Assembly: GCA_021812665.1 (NCBI GenBank)
Contig: JAKAMX010000018.1
Span: 1-12,992 of the forward strand
Length of the DNA: 12,992 nucleotides
Reading direction: 5' to 3'
DNA from: a bacterium
Lineage (GTDB): Bacteria; Patescibacteriota; Minisyncoccia; Phycocordibacterales; UBA1550
Both the position numbers and the translations under genes were made by a program. This document shows positions 5,939 to 12,256 of this stretch, in pieces; position 1 is the stretch's first letter; the number at the start of each line of letters is the position of its first letter. The notes below the pieces were generated by a model. That model was not told where the DNA came from and ran no database searches. It saw only the letters and a list, made by a program, of their open reading frames with translations.

Positions 5939-6145
5939 GTGCAGCTTACAAAAAATGTACGTCCGTGGTACGTGTTGTCATATCTCATGACGCTGTACCT
6001 CTTGCTCGTGGCCATCGCGGGGAAGCTTGAAAAGTTTCCCCTGCGCGGAATTATTTTCCTCATCACGTTGACGCTCATCTGCTACGGCGGAGCGGCGATC
6101 ACCTATCTTTTGAAAAAGAAAGGAGAAAATCGTGGATCTAAATAG
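5939..6145 (+). CDS. Tiny two-helix membrane protein, function unknown
   Basis: The 68-residue product starts at a GTG with a good Shine-Dalgarno (AAAGGAG ending at 5933). It has two predicted membrane helices: about 11-28 (YVLSYLMTLYLLLVAIAG) and about 37-58 (GIIFLITLTLICYGGAAITYLL). A short KLEKFPLR loop joins them and a strongly basic tail (KKKGENRGSK) follows, suggesting a helical hairpin with both ends in the cytoplasm. The open frame continues upstream to 5768, but that part crosses both divergent promoters and has no suitable ribosome binding site. The last 14 bases overlap the next gene in another frame, so the two are probably translated together. I do not recognise a family. A tiny membrane protein plus a small soluble partner recalls some toxin-antitoxin or phage-type pairs, but nothing in the sequence establishes this. 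Confidence 0.75.
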   Translation: MQLTKNVRPWYVLSYLMTLYLLLVAIAGKLEKFPLRGIIFLITLTLICYGGAAITYLLKKKGENRGSK

Positions 6146-6362
6146 CAGTCGCATTGACCGCTTGGACGAGGTCGAGAAGACTGAGTTCATCATTAAGCTT
6201 ACCCTCGACGGCTTTCCGGATGGTCTTTTGCGAAAGATCTCTGGGCTCTCGAAGAGTGAACGAAAGCGCGTGGTTGCGGCGATGTACAATGCCGTGATCA
6301 CCACCCTCGACTTCGAGACAACAAGCCAACTATCGTCTGACGAGCCTGCGGTCACCGCGTGA
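6132..6362 (+). CDS. Small soluble protein, function unknown
   Basis: The 76-residue product starts at a GTG preceded by AAAGGAG (6119-6125 region), a second clear Shine-Dalgarno located inside the upstream gene, with which it overlaps by 14 bases. It has an acidic N-terminal helix (RIDRLDEVEKTEFIIKL), a central segment (DGFPDGLLRKISGLSKSERKRVVAAM) that could be two further helices, and an acidic, disordered-looking tail (SSDEPAVTA). The LSKSERKRVV part is basic and could contact nucleic acid or the acidic surface of a partner, but no helix-turn-helix or enzyme motif is clear. It ends in a TGA 16 bases before a terminator. Translational coupling to the membrane protein suggests a common task. 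Confidence 0.72.
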   Translation: MDLNSSRIDRLDEVEKTEFIIKLTLDGFPDGLLRKISGLSKSERKRVVAAMYNAVITTLDFETTSQLSSDEPAVTA

Positions 6363-6378
6363 CGCTCCTCAAAAATTT

Positions 6379-6412
6379 AAAGACCCATGCATCGCGCGTG
6401 GGTCTTTTTTTT
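6379..6412 (+). terminator. Terminator of the tiny-gene pair
   Basis: AGACCCATGC (6381-6390) pairs with GCGTGGGTCT (6395-6404 region) including one G-U pair, followed by nine T. It separates the tiny-gene unit from the pilB promoter. Confidence 0.88.
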
Positions 6413-6442
6413 ATTTTTCCAATTCTCTTGGGATGCAAACAA

Positions 6443-6451
6443 TGGTATAAT
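6443..6451 (+). promoter_or_regulatory. pilB extended -10 promoter, predicted leaderless
   Basis: TGGTATAAT is a perfect extended -10 element, with consensus TATAAT at 6446-6451. The -35 region is poor, which is tolerated with this element. The pilB ATG begins 7 bases further on, where transcription should start, so the pilB mRNA should have no leader. Confidence 0.72.
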
Positions 6452-6458
6452 TTTATTA

Positions 6459-8210
6459 ATGAAAGTTGACAATCAACAACTCAAAGATTTTATTGTCGAT
6501 TCGGGTCTTGTGCCACGCACAGAACTCGATGCGGTCGCAAAGCGTGCGGAAGAAAAAAAGATCTATCTCGGCGACATGCTTGTTTCCGAAGGAAAGATCA
6601 GCGAGGAAGACTTGCGTCGCACCGAGGCGTACCTCTTGGGAATTTCGTTTGTCGAACTTAAGGGGCAAAAAATTGATTTTGAGGTTTTGTCACTTGTTCC
6701 AGAGCCAATCGCGCGCAAGCATAATATCGTTGCGTTTAAAAAAACATCATCTGCGCTCGAGGTAGCCATGCTCGATACGCAGGATCTCACCGCGATCGAA
6801 TTTATTAAGAAAAAGGTAGGACTAAAAATAATTCCACGTCTCACCGACAAGGAATCAATGAAGAGCGCGCTTCTGCAATATCAAAAAAGCTTGAAGGCAG
6901 AATTCGGCGACATCATCGAAAAAGAAGCATCCGCACTCAAGATGGTTTCTGGTGGCCAAGAAGAAGAAACAAGCGAAGAAGAAATTAAAAAACTTGCAGA
7001 AGATTTGCCCGTCATCAAGATCGTAGATACGCTTTTGAGTCACGCAATTCTCCAGGGTGCTTCAGATATTCATATCGAGCCGCAAGATGCGCAGGTGGTG
7101 ATCCGCTATCGTATTGATGGAATTTTGCATGATGCCATGGTGCTTCCGAAAAGTGTTGCACCGGGTATCGTTGCGCGTATCAAAGTGCTCGCAAACCTCA
7201 AGCTCGACGAGAAACGTTTACCACAGGATGGTCGCTTCAAGATCGAATCCGTCGGTGAAAAAGTCGCGTTCCGTGTTTCAACACTACCGGTGTATTACGG
7301 TGAAAAAACAGTTATGCGTTTGTTGCGTGACGCAGTTTCTGGTTTCACTCTTGAAGGGCTCGGTTTTCACGGTGTTGGTCTTGAGCGTATTCATGAAGCA
7401 ACGAAGCAGCGCGTGGGAATGATTTTGAATACGGGACCAACCGGTTCTGGTAAATCAACAACGCTCTACACAATTTTGGATATTCTGAATACACCCGACG
7501 TAAACATTTCAACGATCGAGGATCCAATCGAGTATCAGATGCCTCGCGTGAACCAAACACAGGTGAAACCGGAGATTGGTCTCACGTTTGCGAGTGGGTT
7601 GCGTTCTCTCGTTCGTCAGGACCCGGACATTATTATGGTTGGAGAAATCCGCGACAATGAGACTGCATCACTTTCAGTAAACGCAGCGCTCACGGGCCAC
7701 CTCGTGCTTTCGACGCTCCACACCAACTCTGCATCAGCGACCGTTCCTCGTCTCCTTGATATGGACATCGAGCCGTTCCTCATCGTTTCAACGTTAAACG
7801 TGGTAATCGCACAGCGTCTCGTGCGCCGCCTCTGCTCAGTTCGCGAAAAATACACACTTACAAAAGACGAAATAGCGGTGCTTAAAAAATCAGTTGACCT
7901 TGATCGCGTCATGGAAGTTTTGAAAGAAGAAAAAGTTGTAGGCCCCGATGCTACTTGGGCAACGACACCATTTTATCGTCCCCAGAAATCAGAAGAGTGT
8001 GAGGACGGATACAAAGGGCGCGTAGGAATTCATGAAATTTTAAAAATGTCTCCTGCAATTCGTGATCTTGTGATGAAAGGCGCAACTCCTGCAGAGATTG
8101 AAGTGCAAGCAAAAAAGGAGGGAATGATCACGATGATCGAGGATGGCATCTATAAAGCAGTGCAGGGTGTTACAACGATTGAAGAAGTCTTGCGTGTGGT
8201 TTCAGAATAA
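6459..8210 (+). CDS. pilB: Type IV pilus extension ATPase PilB
   Basis: PilB is the cytoplasmic hexameric ATPase that powers pilin polymerisation at the inner membrane. The 583-residue protein has an N-terminal MshEN-like domain (about 1-145), an acidic linker (QEEETSEEEIKKLAEDL) and a GspE/PilB ATPase core: ASDIHIEP (201-208), Walker A GPTGSGKST (326-334), Asp box STIEDPIEY (351-359), Walker B IIMVGEIRDNET (391-402) and His box LVLSTLHTN (415-423). The C-terminal zinc site looks reduced: only Cys459 (RRLCSVREKY) and Cys514 (SEECEDGYKGRVG) remain where two CxxC pairs are usual. I chose the ATG at 6459. An in-frame ATG at 6387 lies inside the upstream terminator and would put the promoter in coding sequence. 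There is no Shine-Dalgarno. No pilT follows; pilC is about 1.3 kb away. Confidence 0.95.
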   Translation: MKVDNQQLKDFIVDSGLVPRTELDAVAKRAEEKKIYLGDMLVSEGKISEEDLRRTEAYLLGISFVELKGQKIDFEVLSLVPEPIARKHNIVAFKKTSSALEVAMLDTQDLTAIEFIKKKVGLKIIPRLTDKESMKSALLQYQKSLKAEFGDIIEKEASALKMVSGGQEEETSEEEIKKLAEDLPVIKIVDTLLSHAILQGASDIHIEPQDAQVVIRYRIDGILHDAMVLPKSVAPGIVARIKVLANLKLDEKRLPQDGRFKIESVGEKVAFRVSTLPVYYGEKTVMRLLRDAVSGFTLEGLGFHGVGLERIHEATKQRVGMILNTGPTGSGKSTTLYTILDILNTPDVNISTIEDPIEYQMPRVNQTQVKPEIGLTFASGLRSLVRQDPDIIMVGEIRDNETASLSVNAALTGHLVLSTLHTNSASATVPRLLDMDIEPFLIVSTLNVVIAQRLVRRLCSVREKYTLTKDEIAVLKKSVDLDRVMEVLKEEKVVGPDATWATTPFYRPQKSEECEDGYKGRVGIHEILKMSPAIRDLVMKGATPAEIEVQAKKEGMITMIEDGIYKAVQGVTTIEEVLRVVSE

Positions 8211-8216
8211 TTTCTC

Positions 8217-8244
8217 TTTACATAATAAAAGTATATGGTAGTGT
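8217..8244 (+). promoter_or_regulatory. Possible promoter for the exported-protein gene
   Basis: TTTACA (8217-8222), a 16-base spacer and TAGTGT (8239-8244) with a preceding TGG (extended -10) are a plausible but imperfect promoter. The resulting leader would be about 95 nt and includes the orphan anti-SD match at 8267-8278. Confidence 0.4.
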
Positions 8245-8266
8245 AGTCGGCAGTGTTCTTTTTCTT

Positions 8267-8278
8267 AGGGAGGTGATC
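8267..8278 (+). promoter_or_regulatory. Near-full-length anti-Shine-Dalgarno match without a start codon
   Basis: TAGGGAGGTGATC matches the complement of the conserved 16S rRNA 3' tail (TAAGGAGGTGATC) at all but one base. No ATG, GTG or TTG follows at usual distance, and the next gene starts 68 bases further on with its own Shine-Dalgarno. A GTG inside the motif (8273) opens a 10-codon ORF ending at 8305. It may be a ribosome standby site, a leader ORF signal or chance. Confidence 0.35.
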
Positions 8279-8346
8279 AAGGAAAATACTTATCTGTTGT
8301 ATTGAAGTGCACGCCATCAACCACAACACCCTTCACAGGAGAACCC

Positions 8347-8805
8347 GTGAAAAACCTCAAGTCCTTCGGCCTCGCACTCATGTTCCTGGCTGCGTTCATC
8401 TTCGCCTTGCCGCTTCGGGCCTTAACGCCGGCACAGGTGGCCAATGACCCGCTCATTCTCTACCCGTCGACAACCATCGTATCGGTGGCTGATCTTCAGG
8501 GGTTGTTGAACAACATCGCGGCCGACACCGTGCAGACACCGCGGCGCTACACTGGCGTATGTATTGTCTGGCATGACGGGAAGGCGATGGTCGGACTCGG
8601 CTACCTCAACGCTGGCGGACCGATGCGCTCGCTCAGTTTCAATGTGGTTTTGCTCGGCGACCCCGACGAACTGCTCGTCAACCAGAATGTTTCGGTCCTG
8701 CAGACCAGGATCGACAACATCCTGACTTCAAGCAGGGATGCGATTAGCTCCGAATTGGTCATCGTGCAGAACCAGCTTTATCTCATCGTCGTGAACCGGC
8801 AGTAA
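8347..8805 (+). CDS. Exported protein inside the pilus locus, function unknown
   Basis: The 152-residue product starts at a GTG, 5 bases after AGGAG (8337-8341). An alternative ATG at 8302 has no ribosome binding site and would bury the signal peptide. Residues 1-26 form a classical signal peptide: VKNLK, hydrophobic SFGLALMFLAAFIFAL, then PLRA with probable cleavage before LTPAQ. The mature part (about 126 residues) appears to be a mixed alpha/beta domain with hydrophobic strands (TGVCIVWHDGKAMVGLGYL, SLSFNVVLLGD, ELVIVQNQLYLIVV) and no recognised motif. It has one cysteine and no lipobox. The gene uses many C/G-ending codons, unlike pilB and pilC, and has its own terminator, so it may be a later insertion instead of a pilus component. 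A role at the cell surface is all that the sequence supports. Confidence 0.8.
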   Translation: MKNLKSFGLALMFLAAFIFALPLRALTPAQVANDPLILYPSTTIVSVADLQGLLNNIAADTVQTPRRYTGVCIVWHDGKAMVGLGYLNAGGPMRSLSFNVVLLGDPDELLVNQNVSVLQTRIDNILTSSRDAISSELVIVQNQLYLIVVNRQ

Positions 8806-8833
8806 AACTGCCACATCGTCCTAAAAGGCAATC

Positions 8834-8867
8834 CCGCCAACACCCACAGGTGTTGGCGGATTTTTTA
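8834..8867 (+). terminator. Terminator after the exported-protein gene
   Basis: Perfect 11-base arms, CCGCCAACACC (8834-8844) and GGTGTTGGCGG (8849-8859), enclose a 4-base loop; one A and a run of T follow. It should also stop read-through from pilB. Confidence 0.92.
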
Positions 8868-8888
8868 TTTTTTGAAATGAAGCTTTTT

Positions 8889-8897
8889 TGCTAAAAT
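8889..8897 (+). promoter_or_regulatory. Extended -10 promoter of the adenosyltransferase, predicted leaderless
   Basis: TGCTAAAAT matches the extended -10 consensus with one change. The ATG begins 6 bases after it, so the mRNA should be leaderless. TTGAAA (8872-8877) is too close (14-base spacer) to be an ideal -35 box. Confidence 0.6.
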
Positions 8898-8903
8898 TAA
8901 TGA

Positions 8904-9434
8904 ATGCTTTATACGGGAAAAGGCGATGACGGCACAACCAGTACCTTTGGTTGTGATCAGCGATTATCAAAAAGTTCTAAAATTGCTGAAGCACTCGGAA
9001 CGCTCGATGAAATAAATTCATTTCTTGGTGTTGTAAAAACACATCAAGATGCGGATGAAACACTTTCTAAAAAAATAAACAGTATTCAAGAAAACCTTTT
9101 CATAATCCAGGCCCAGGTTGCGGGAGCAGACACGGTGGTTGCTCAGGGGATAGTGCAAGAAATTGAGGCGGCGATTAATGCAATAGAAAAAGAACTTCCT
9201 CCAATCACCAAATTCTTTATTTCAGGAGGCACACCGCTTGCTGCGCATCTAGATTTCGCGCGAACACTTGCTCGGCGGGCTGAGCGACGCGTTGTTGACG
9301 TTCACGAAGAAAAGACTGTTCAAGTCCATAAAGAAACGCTCGTATATTTAAATCGTTTATCGAGTCTTTTATATGCGCTTGCAAGATTTGCCAACCACAA
9401 CGCAAAAATAATCGAAAACTCACCACATTATTGA
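8904..9434 (+). CDS. PduO-type cob(I)alamin adenosyltransferase
   Basis: This family transfers the 5'-deoxyadenosyl group of ATP to cob(I)alamin, making coenzyme B12. The 176-residue protein has the family signatures: an N-terminal ATP-binding segment YTGKGDDGTTSTFG (3-16), RLSKSS (20-25), GTLDEINSFLG (32-42), FFISGGTPLAAHLDFARTL (104-122), the active-site RRAERR (124-129) and YLNRLSSLLYALARFAN (148-164). The first motif is usually YTRTGDDGTT or YTKTGDKGTT, so it is slightly unusual. The start follows a -10 box by 6 bases with no Shine-Dalgarno. No B12 synthesis, transport or B12-dependent enzyme gene is nearby. It sits between pilB and pilC but has no obvious pilus role. It may activate salvaged cobalamin for a B12-dependent enzyme encoded elsewhere, such as a class II ribonucleotide reductase; this is inferred. 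Confidence 0.92.
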   Translation: MLYTGKGDDGTTSTFGCDQRLSKSSKIAEALGTLDEINSFLGVVKTHQDADETLSKKINSIQENLFIIQAQVAGADTVVAQGIVQEIEAAINAIEKELPPITKFFISGGTPLAAHLDFARTLARRAERRVVDVHEEKTVQVHKETLVYLNRLSSLLYALARFANHNAKIIENSPHY

Positions 9435-9462
9435 TATTTATTTAAATTTTAAAAATATCAAT
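9430..9462 (+). repeat. AT-only inverted repeat after the adenosyltransferase
   Basis: ATTGATATTT (9430-9439) is repeated inverted as AAATATCAAT (9453-9462) around an AT loop. It overlaps the stop codon. With only two GC pairs it is unlikely to terminate transcription efficiently, so read-through towards pilC is possible. Confidence 0.4.
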
Positions 9463-9474
9463 GATAGTTTTGCA

Positions 9475-9503
9475 TTGCGCATAGTATTTTTTTGAGCGAT
9501 AAT
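9475..9503 (+). promoter_or_regulatory. pilC operon promoter, very short leader
   Basis: TTGCGC (9475-9480), a 17-base spacer and GATAAT (9498-9503) form a reasonable promoter. The pilC ATG is 10 bases after the -10 box, so the leader would be only about 3-4 nt. Confidence 0.6.
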
Positions 9504-9513
9504 GTATTGGTAA

Positions 9514-10746
9514 ATGCCAAAATTTAAATACAAAGTTCGCGATCAGAACTGGGCAGAAACCGGCGCAAAGGAAGTTACCGGAGAGCTCGAGGCAGTAGAT
9601 CGCGCTGCAGCAGCGGCGGATTTGCGCAGCTCCGGCAACATTGTTCTCGCTCTGGAGGAGGATCTTCCAAAATCTTCACTGGCGCGTGTTGGCTCAATAA
9701 CTCTATTTTCTGGCGTAAGCACACAAAAACTTGTTGCGTTTACTCACAATCTCAACACGATGATGATGGCGGGACTACCGCTTTCTCGCGCGCTTAGTAT
9801 TTTGGAGCGGCAGACAAAAAACGCGACACTCAAAAAAGCAATAGGCTCACTGCTCGAAGATATTGGACGCGGTACAACGCTTTCAGCGGGAATGCAAAAA
9901 TTCCCCAAGATCTTTTCTCCACTTTTTGTTTCAATGGTTCGCGCAGGAGAGGAGTCAGGTGCACTTTCGGAGGCGCTCGCCGTTGTGGGGAACCAACTCG
10001 AGAAAAGTTATCTTTTGAAAAAGAAAATTAAGGGTGCGATGATTTATCCGTCTGTTGTTTTGAGCGCTCTCGTTATTATTGGTATTCTCATGTTTATTTT
10101 TGTGGTGCCGACGCTCTCGGCAACATTCAAAGAACTCCACACAGAGCTGCCATTCAGCACGCAATTGATCATGGGACTGAGTGATTTTTTGACTAACCAC
10201 ATTATTCTTGCAGTCGGAAGCATGCTGGCAGTCATCCTCTCGGTGTTTCTTGCGCTCAAAACAAAAAAAGGAAATCGTATATTTGAATTTCTATTGTTCC
10301 GATTGCCGATCATTGGCGAACTTGTTCGTGAAACCAACGCGGCGCGTACCGCGCGAACGCTCTCCTCGCTTCTTTCTTCGGGCGTTGGCATGATCGAATC
10401 AATCGGCATCACCGAGGATGTTCTCCAAAACTCATACTATAAAGAGGCAATACACATTGCTGGCGAAAAAGCGCAAAAGGGTATTACGCTTTCTGCAGTT
10501 TTTGCCGAGCAGAGCAACATCTACCCACCGCTTGTCGCCGACATGGTTGAGGTGGGTGAAGAGACAGGCAAGCTCGCAGAGCTCTTACTCAACCTTGCGG
10601 TCTTCTATGAAAATGAAGTTGATGACGCGACGAAAAATATGTCGACCATCATTGAACCAGTACTTATGCTGCTCATCGGTGGGTCTGTCGGCTTTTTTGC
10701 TGTTTCCATGATTACACCGATGTACTCGGTAATGAGCAATATATAA
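9514..10746 (+). CDS. pilC: Type IV pilus inner-membrane platform protein PilC
   Basis: PilC (GspF family) is the inner-membrane platform on which the PilB motor acts during pilus assembly. The 410-residue length is typical. A small N-terminal domain (about 1-60) is followed by two GspF repeats, about 70-195 and 272-395, each with the conserved motif MVRAGEESG (141-149) and MVEVGEETG (344-352). Membrane helices are visible at about 178-201, 229-248 and 379-400, the last ending in MITPMYSV as in other members. The start at 9514 gives the expected N terminus MPKFKYKVRD and lies just after a promoter; there is no Shine-Dalgarno. Its stop overlaps the next ATG (TAATG), so it is translationally coupled to the first pseudopilin. 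It is the first gene of a compact operon that runs off the right edge. Confidence 0.95.
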   Translation: MPKFKYKVRDQNWAETGAKEVTGELEAVDRAAAAADLRSSGNIVLALEEDLPKSSLARVGSITLFSGVSTQKLVAFTHNLNTMMMAGLPLSRALSILERQTKNATLKKAIGSLLEDIGRGTTLSAGMQKFPKIFSPLFVSMVRAGEESGALSEALAVVGNQLEKSYLLKKKIKGAMIYPSVVLSALVIIGILMFIFVVPTLSATFKELHTELPFSTQLIMGLSDFLTNHIILAVGSMLAVILSVFLALKTKKGNRIFEFLLFRLPIIGELVRETNAARTARTLSSLLSSGVGMIESIGITEDVLQNSYYKEAIHIAGEKAQKGITLSAVFAEQSNIYPPLVADMVEVGEETGKLAELLLNLAVFYENEVDDATKNMSTIIEPVLMLLIGGSVGFFAVSMITPMYSVMSNI

Positions 10747-11213
10747 TGACTCAAAACGTATACCGACGCGGGTTTACAATAATTGAATTGGTGATCGCGC
10801 TTGCCCTTATCGGAGCGCTCATCGTTGTGATTCTTCCGTCATTTATTAGTTTTAGGCGAAGCAGCGCTCTCAATACTGAGGCAGAGGACCTGGTCACGGT
10901 GATCAACCGCGCGCGATTACTTTCAGTTTCATCAAAAAACGATCAGCAGTTTGGGGTGCATTTTGATACTGACCGAGCTGTTCTTTATCAAGGGCCAACA
11001 TACACCTCGACCGATCCCACAAACGAAATTCATGTATTAAATTCGCTTGTGACACTTTCAGGTACTACAATAAATGGTGGTGGTTCTGAAGTTTTGTTTC
11101 AGAAAGTCACCGGCGCAACAAGTCAAAATGCCACCACAACTCTTGTCGTTACTGGCACAACTGCTAGTACAACAATACTCATCCTTCCCACGGGTGTTGT
11201 GACGGCAAGTTAA
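10746..11213 (+). CDS. Type IV pilus pseudopilin, GspH/FimT-like
   Basis: The 155-residue protein carries a class III prepilin signal: a short basic leader MTQNVYRRG, cleavage between Gly9 and Phe10, then FTIIELVIALALIGALIVV with the conserved Glu at +5. A helix (NTEAEDLVTVINRARLLSVSS) and a beta-rich Thr/Gly/Ser globular domain follow (FGVHFDTDRAVLYQG and later strands). The order, helix, NRAR region and size resemble the GspH/FimT minor pilin group, but the tail is divergent. The leader should be removed and the new N terminus methylated by a PilD-type peptidase, which is not in the window. The gene overlaps the pilC stop by one base. No Shine-Dalgarno precedes it. Confidence 0.88.
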   Translation: MTQNVYRRGFTIIELVIALALIGALIVVILPSFISFRRSSALNTEAEDLVTVINRARLLSVSSKNDQQFGVHFDTDRAVLYQGPTYTSTDPTNEIHVLNSLVTLSGTTINGGGSEVLFQKVTGATSQNATTTLVVTGTTASTTILILPTGVVTAS

Positions 11214-11218
11214 AACCC

Positions 11219-11722
11219 ATGACGAATATAAGCAATACCAAAAAAAACATATTGGGTAGTCGCGGATTTGGCATGATTGAAATGCTCATCGGTGCTTCAG
11301 TTTTGTCTATCTCGCTGCTCGCAATATCATACTTTTTCCAAATCACACTCCGCGCAAGCACGATCACAAAGACGGCGATCCAGGGAGATTATCTTCTCGA
11401 AGAGGGTGTCGAGATCACAAAAGTTTTTCGTGATATGAGTTATAAAAATAACTTCCAGAAAATGTCCACCACCACGACGTACTATTTTTCTTGGGATGGC
11501 ACAAAGTGGGCAACCTCGACGACCAATATCTATATCGATGGTGTTTTTGAACGAAAATTCACGCTCGGAGATGTTTCGCGTGATCTGAACAGCGACATCG
11601 CCTCCTCGGGAACATATGACCCAAACGCAAAACTGGTGACAGTAACCGTGTCATGGGCAGGCCCCACGGGAACAACATCACACTCGATTCAAACCTACAT
11701 AACCAACATATTTAATAATTGA
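11219..11722 (+). CDS. Type IV pilus pseudopilin, PilV/GspI-like
   Basis: The 167-residue product has a longer leader than its neighbours, MTNISNTKKNILGSRG, with predicted cleavage between Gly16 and Phe17. It continues FGMIEMLIGASVLSISLLAI, with Glu at +5 and an aliphatic helix. The rest is a soluble domain with many Thr, Ser and aromatic residues (YYFSWDGTKWATSTTNIYIDGVFERKF) and a beta-rich C terminus (KLVTVTVSWAG). The LIGASVLSI segment resembles PilV/GspI minor pilins, but assignment to a named subtype is tentative. It starts 5 bases after the preceding gene, with no Shine-Dalgarno, and ends 2 bases before the next ATG. It is likely a minor subunit that helps prime pilus assembly or modifies the tip. 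Confidence 0.82.
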   Translation: MTNISNTKKNILGSRGFGMIEMLIGASVLSISLLAISYFFQITLRASTITKTAIQGDYLLEEGVEITKVFRDMSYKNNFQKMSTTTTYYFSWDGTKWATSTTNIYIDGVFERKFTLGDVSRDLNSDIASSGTYDPNAKLVTVTVSWAGPTGTTSHSIQTYITNIFNN

Positions 11723-11724
11723 GT

Positions 11725-12246
11725 ATGAAGCGCGCACGAAGAAATACAGGATTCACGCTGGTGGAGATGATCATATACATCGCATTTTTTGCGTTGCTTT
11801 CTTCGCTCGCAGTAAATGCAACGCTAGTGGTTATGCGATCTTTTTATTCTCTGCGACTTACCCAGAGCATCAATGAGTCAGCAACCACTGCGCTTGAGCG
11901 CATGAGCCGCGAGATTCGAAATGCGTATGATTACGACATAACGCAGAGTTTATTCAGCGTAAATCCAGGGCAATTAACGCTCAAAACAAAAGACGCCATG
12001 GGGGCCAATACGACAGTCAGATTTTATTTAAGTTCTGGCAATCAGCTTATCCTCAATCAAGCAGGAGCAGATCAGGGCTCGCTCGTCACAAAAAACGTAA
12101 CCCTTACAAAATTGATATTCCGTCCGATCACCACAACAAATTCAAAAGCGATAAAAATAGAGGCAACCTTCCAGGACACGCGGGAGCTTACCACACAAAC
12201 AGTAAATTTCTATGACACCATAGTGCTTCGGGGATCGGAACACTAA
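11725..12246 (+). CDS. Type IV pilus pseudopilin, PilW/GspJ-like
   Basis: The 173-residue product has a basic prepilin leader MKRARRNTG, cleavage between Gly9 and Phe10, then FTLVEMIIYIAFFALLSSLA with Glu at +5. The following segment (SATTALERMSREIRNAY) is the characteristic region of the PilW/GspJ group, followed by beta strands (GQLTLKTKDAMGANTTVRFYL, NQLILNQAGADQG). I chose the ATG at 11725, 2 bases after the previous stop. A TTG at 11719 overlapping that stop would add two residues and cannot be excluded. No Shine-Dalgarno is visible. In pilus systems GspJ-like proteins join GspI- and GspK-like minor pilins in a tip complex, consistent with the order here. Confidence 0.86.
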   Translation: MKRARRNTGFTLVEMIIYIAFFALLSSLAVNATLVVMRSFYSLRLTQSINESATTALERMSREIRNAYDYDITQSLFSVNPGQLTLKTKDAMGANTTVRFYLSSGNQLILNQAGADQGSLVTKNVTLTKLIFRPITTTNSKAIKIEATFQDTRELTTQTVNFYDTIVLRGSEH

Positions 12247-12256
12247 TTACACACTT

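Noticed and set aside
6387..6458. 24-codon N-terminal extension of pilB
   Set aside because: It starts inside the terminator hairpin and runs through the TGGTATAAT promoter; the known PilB-like N terminus begins at 6459.
11719..11724. TTG start for the third pseudopilin
   Set aside because: It overlaps the preceding stop and adds only two residues; the ATG at 11725 gives a standard short basic prepilin leader.
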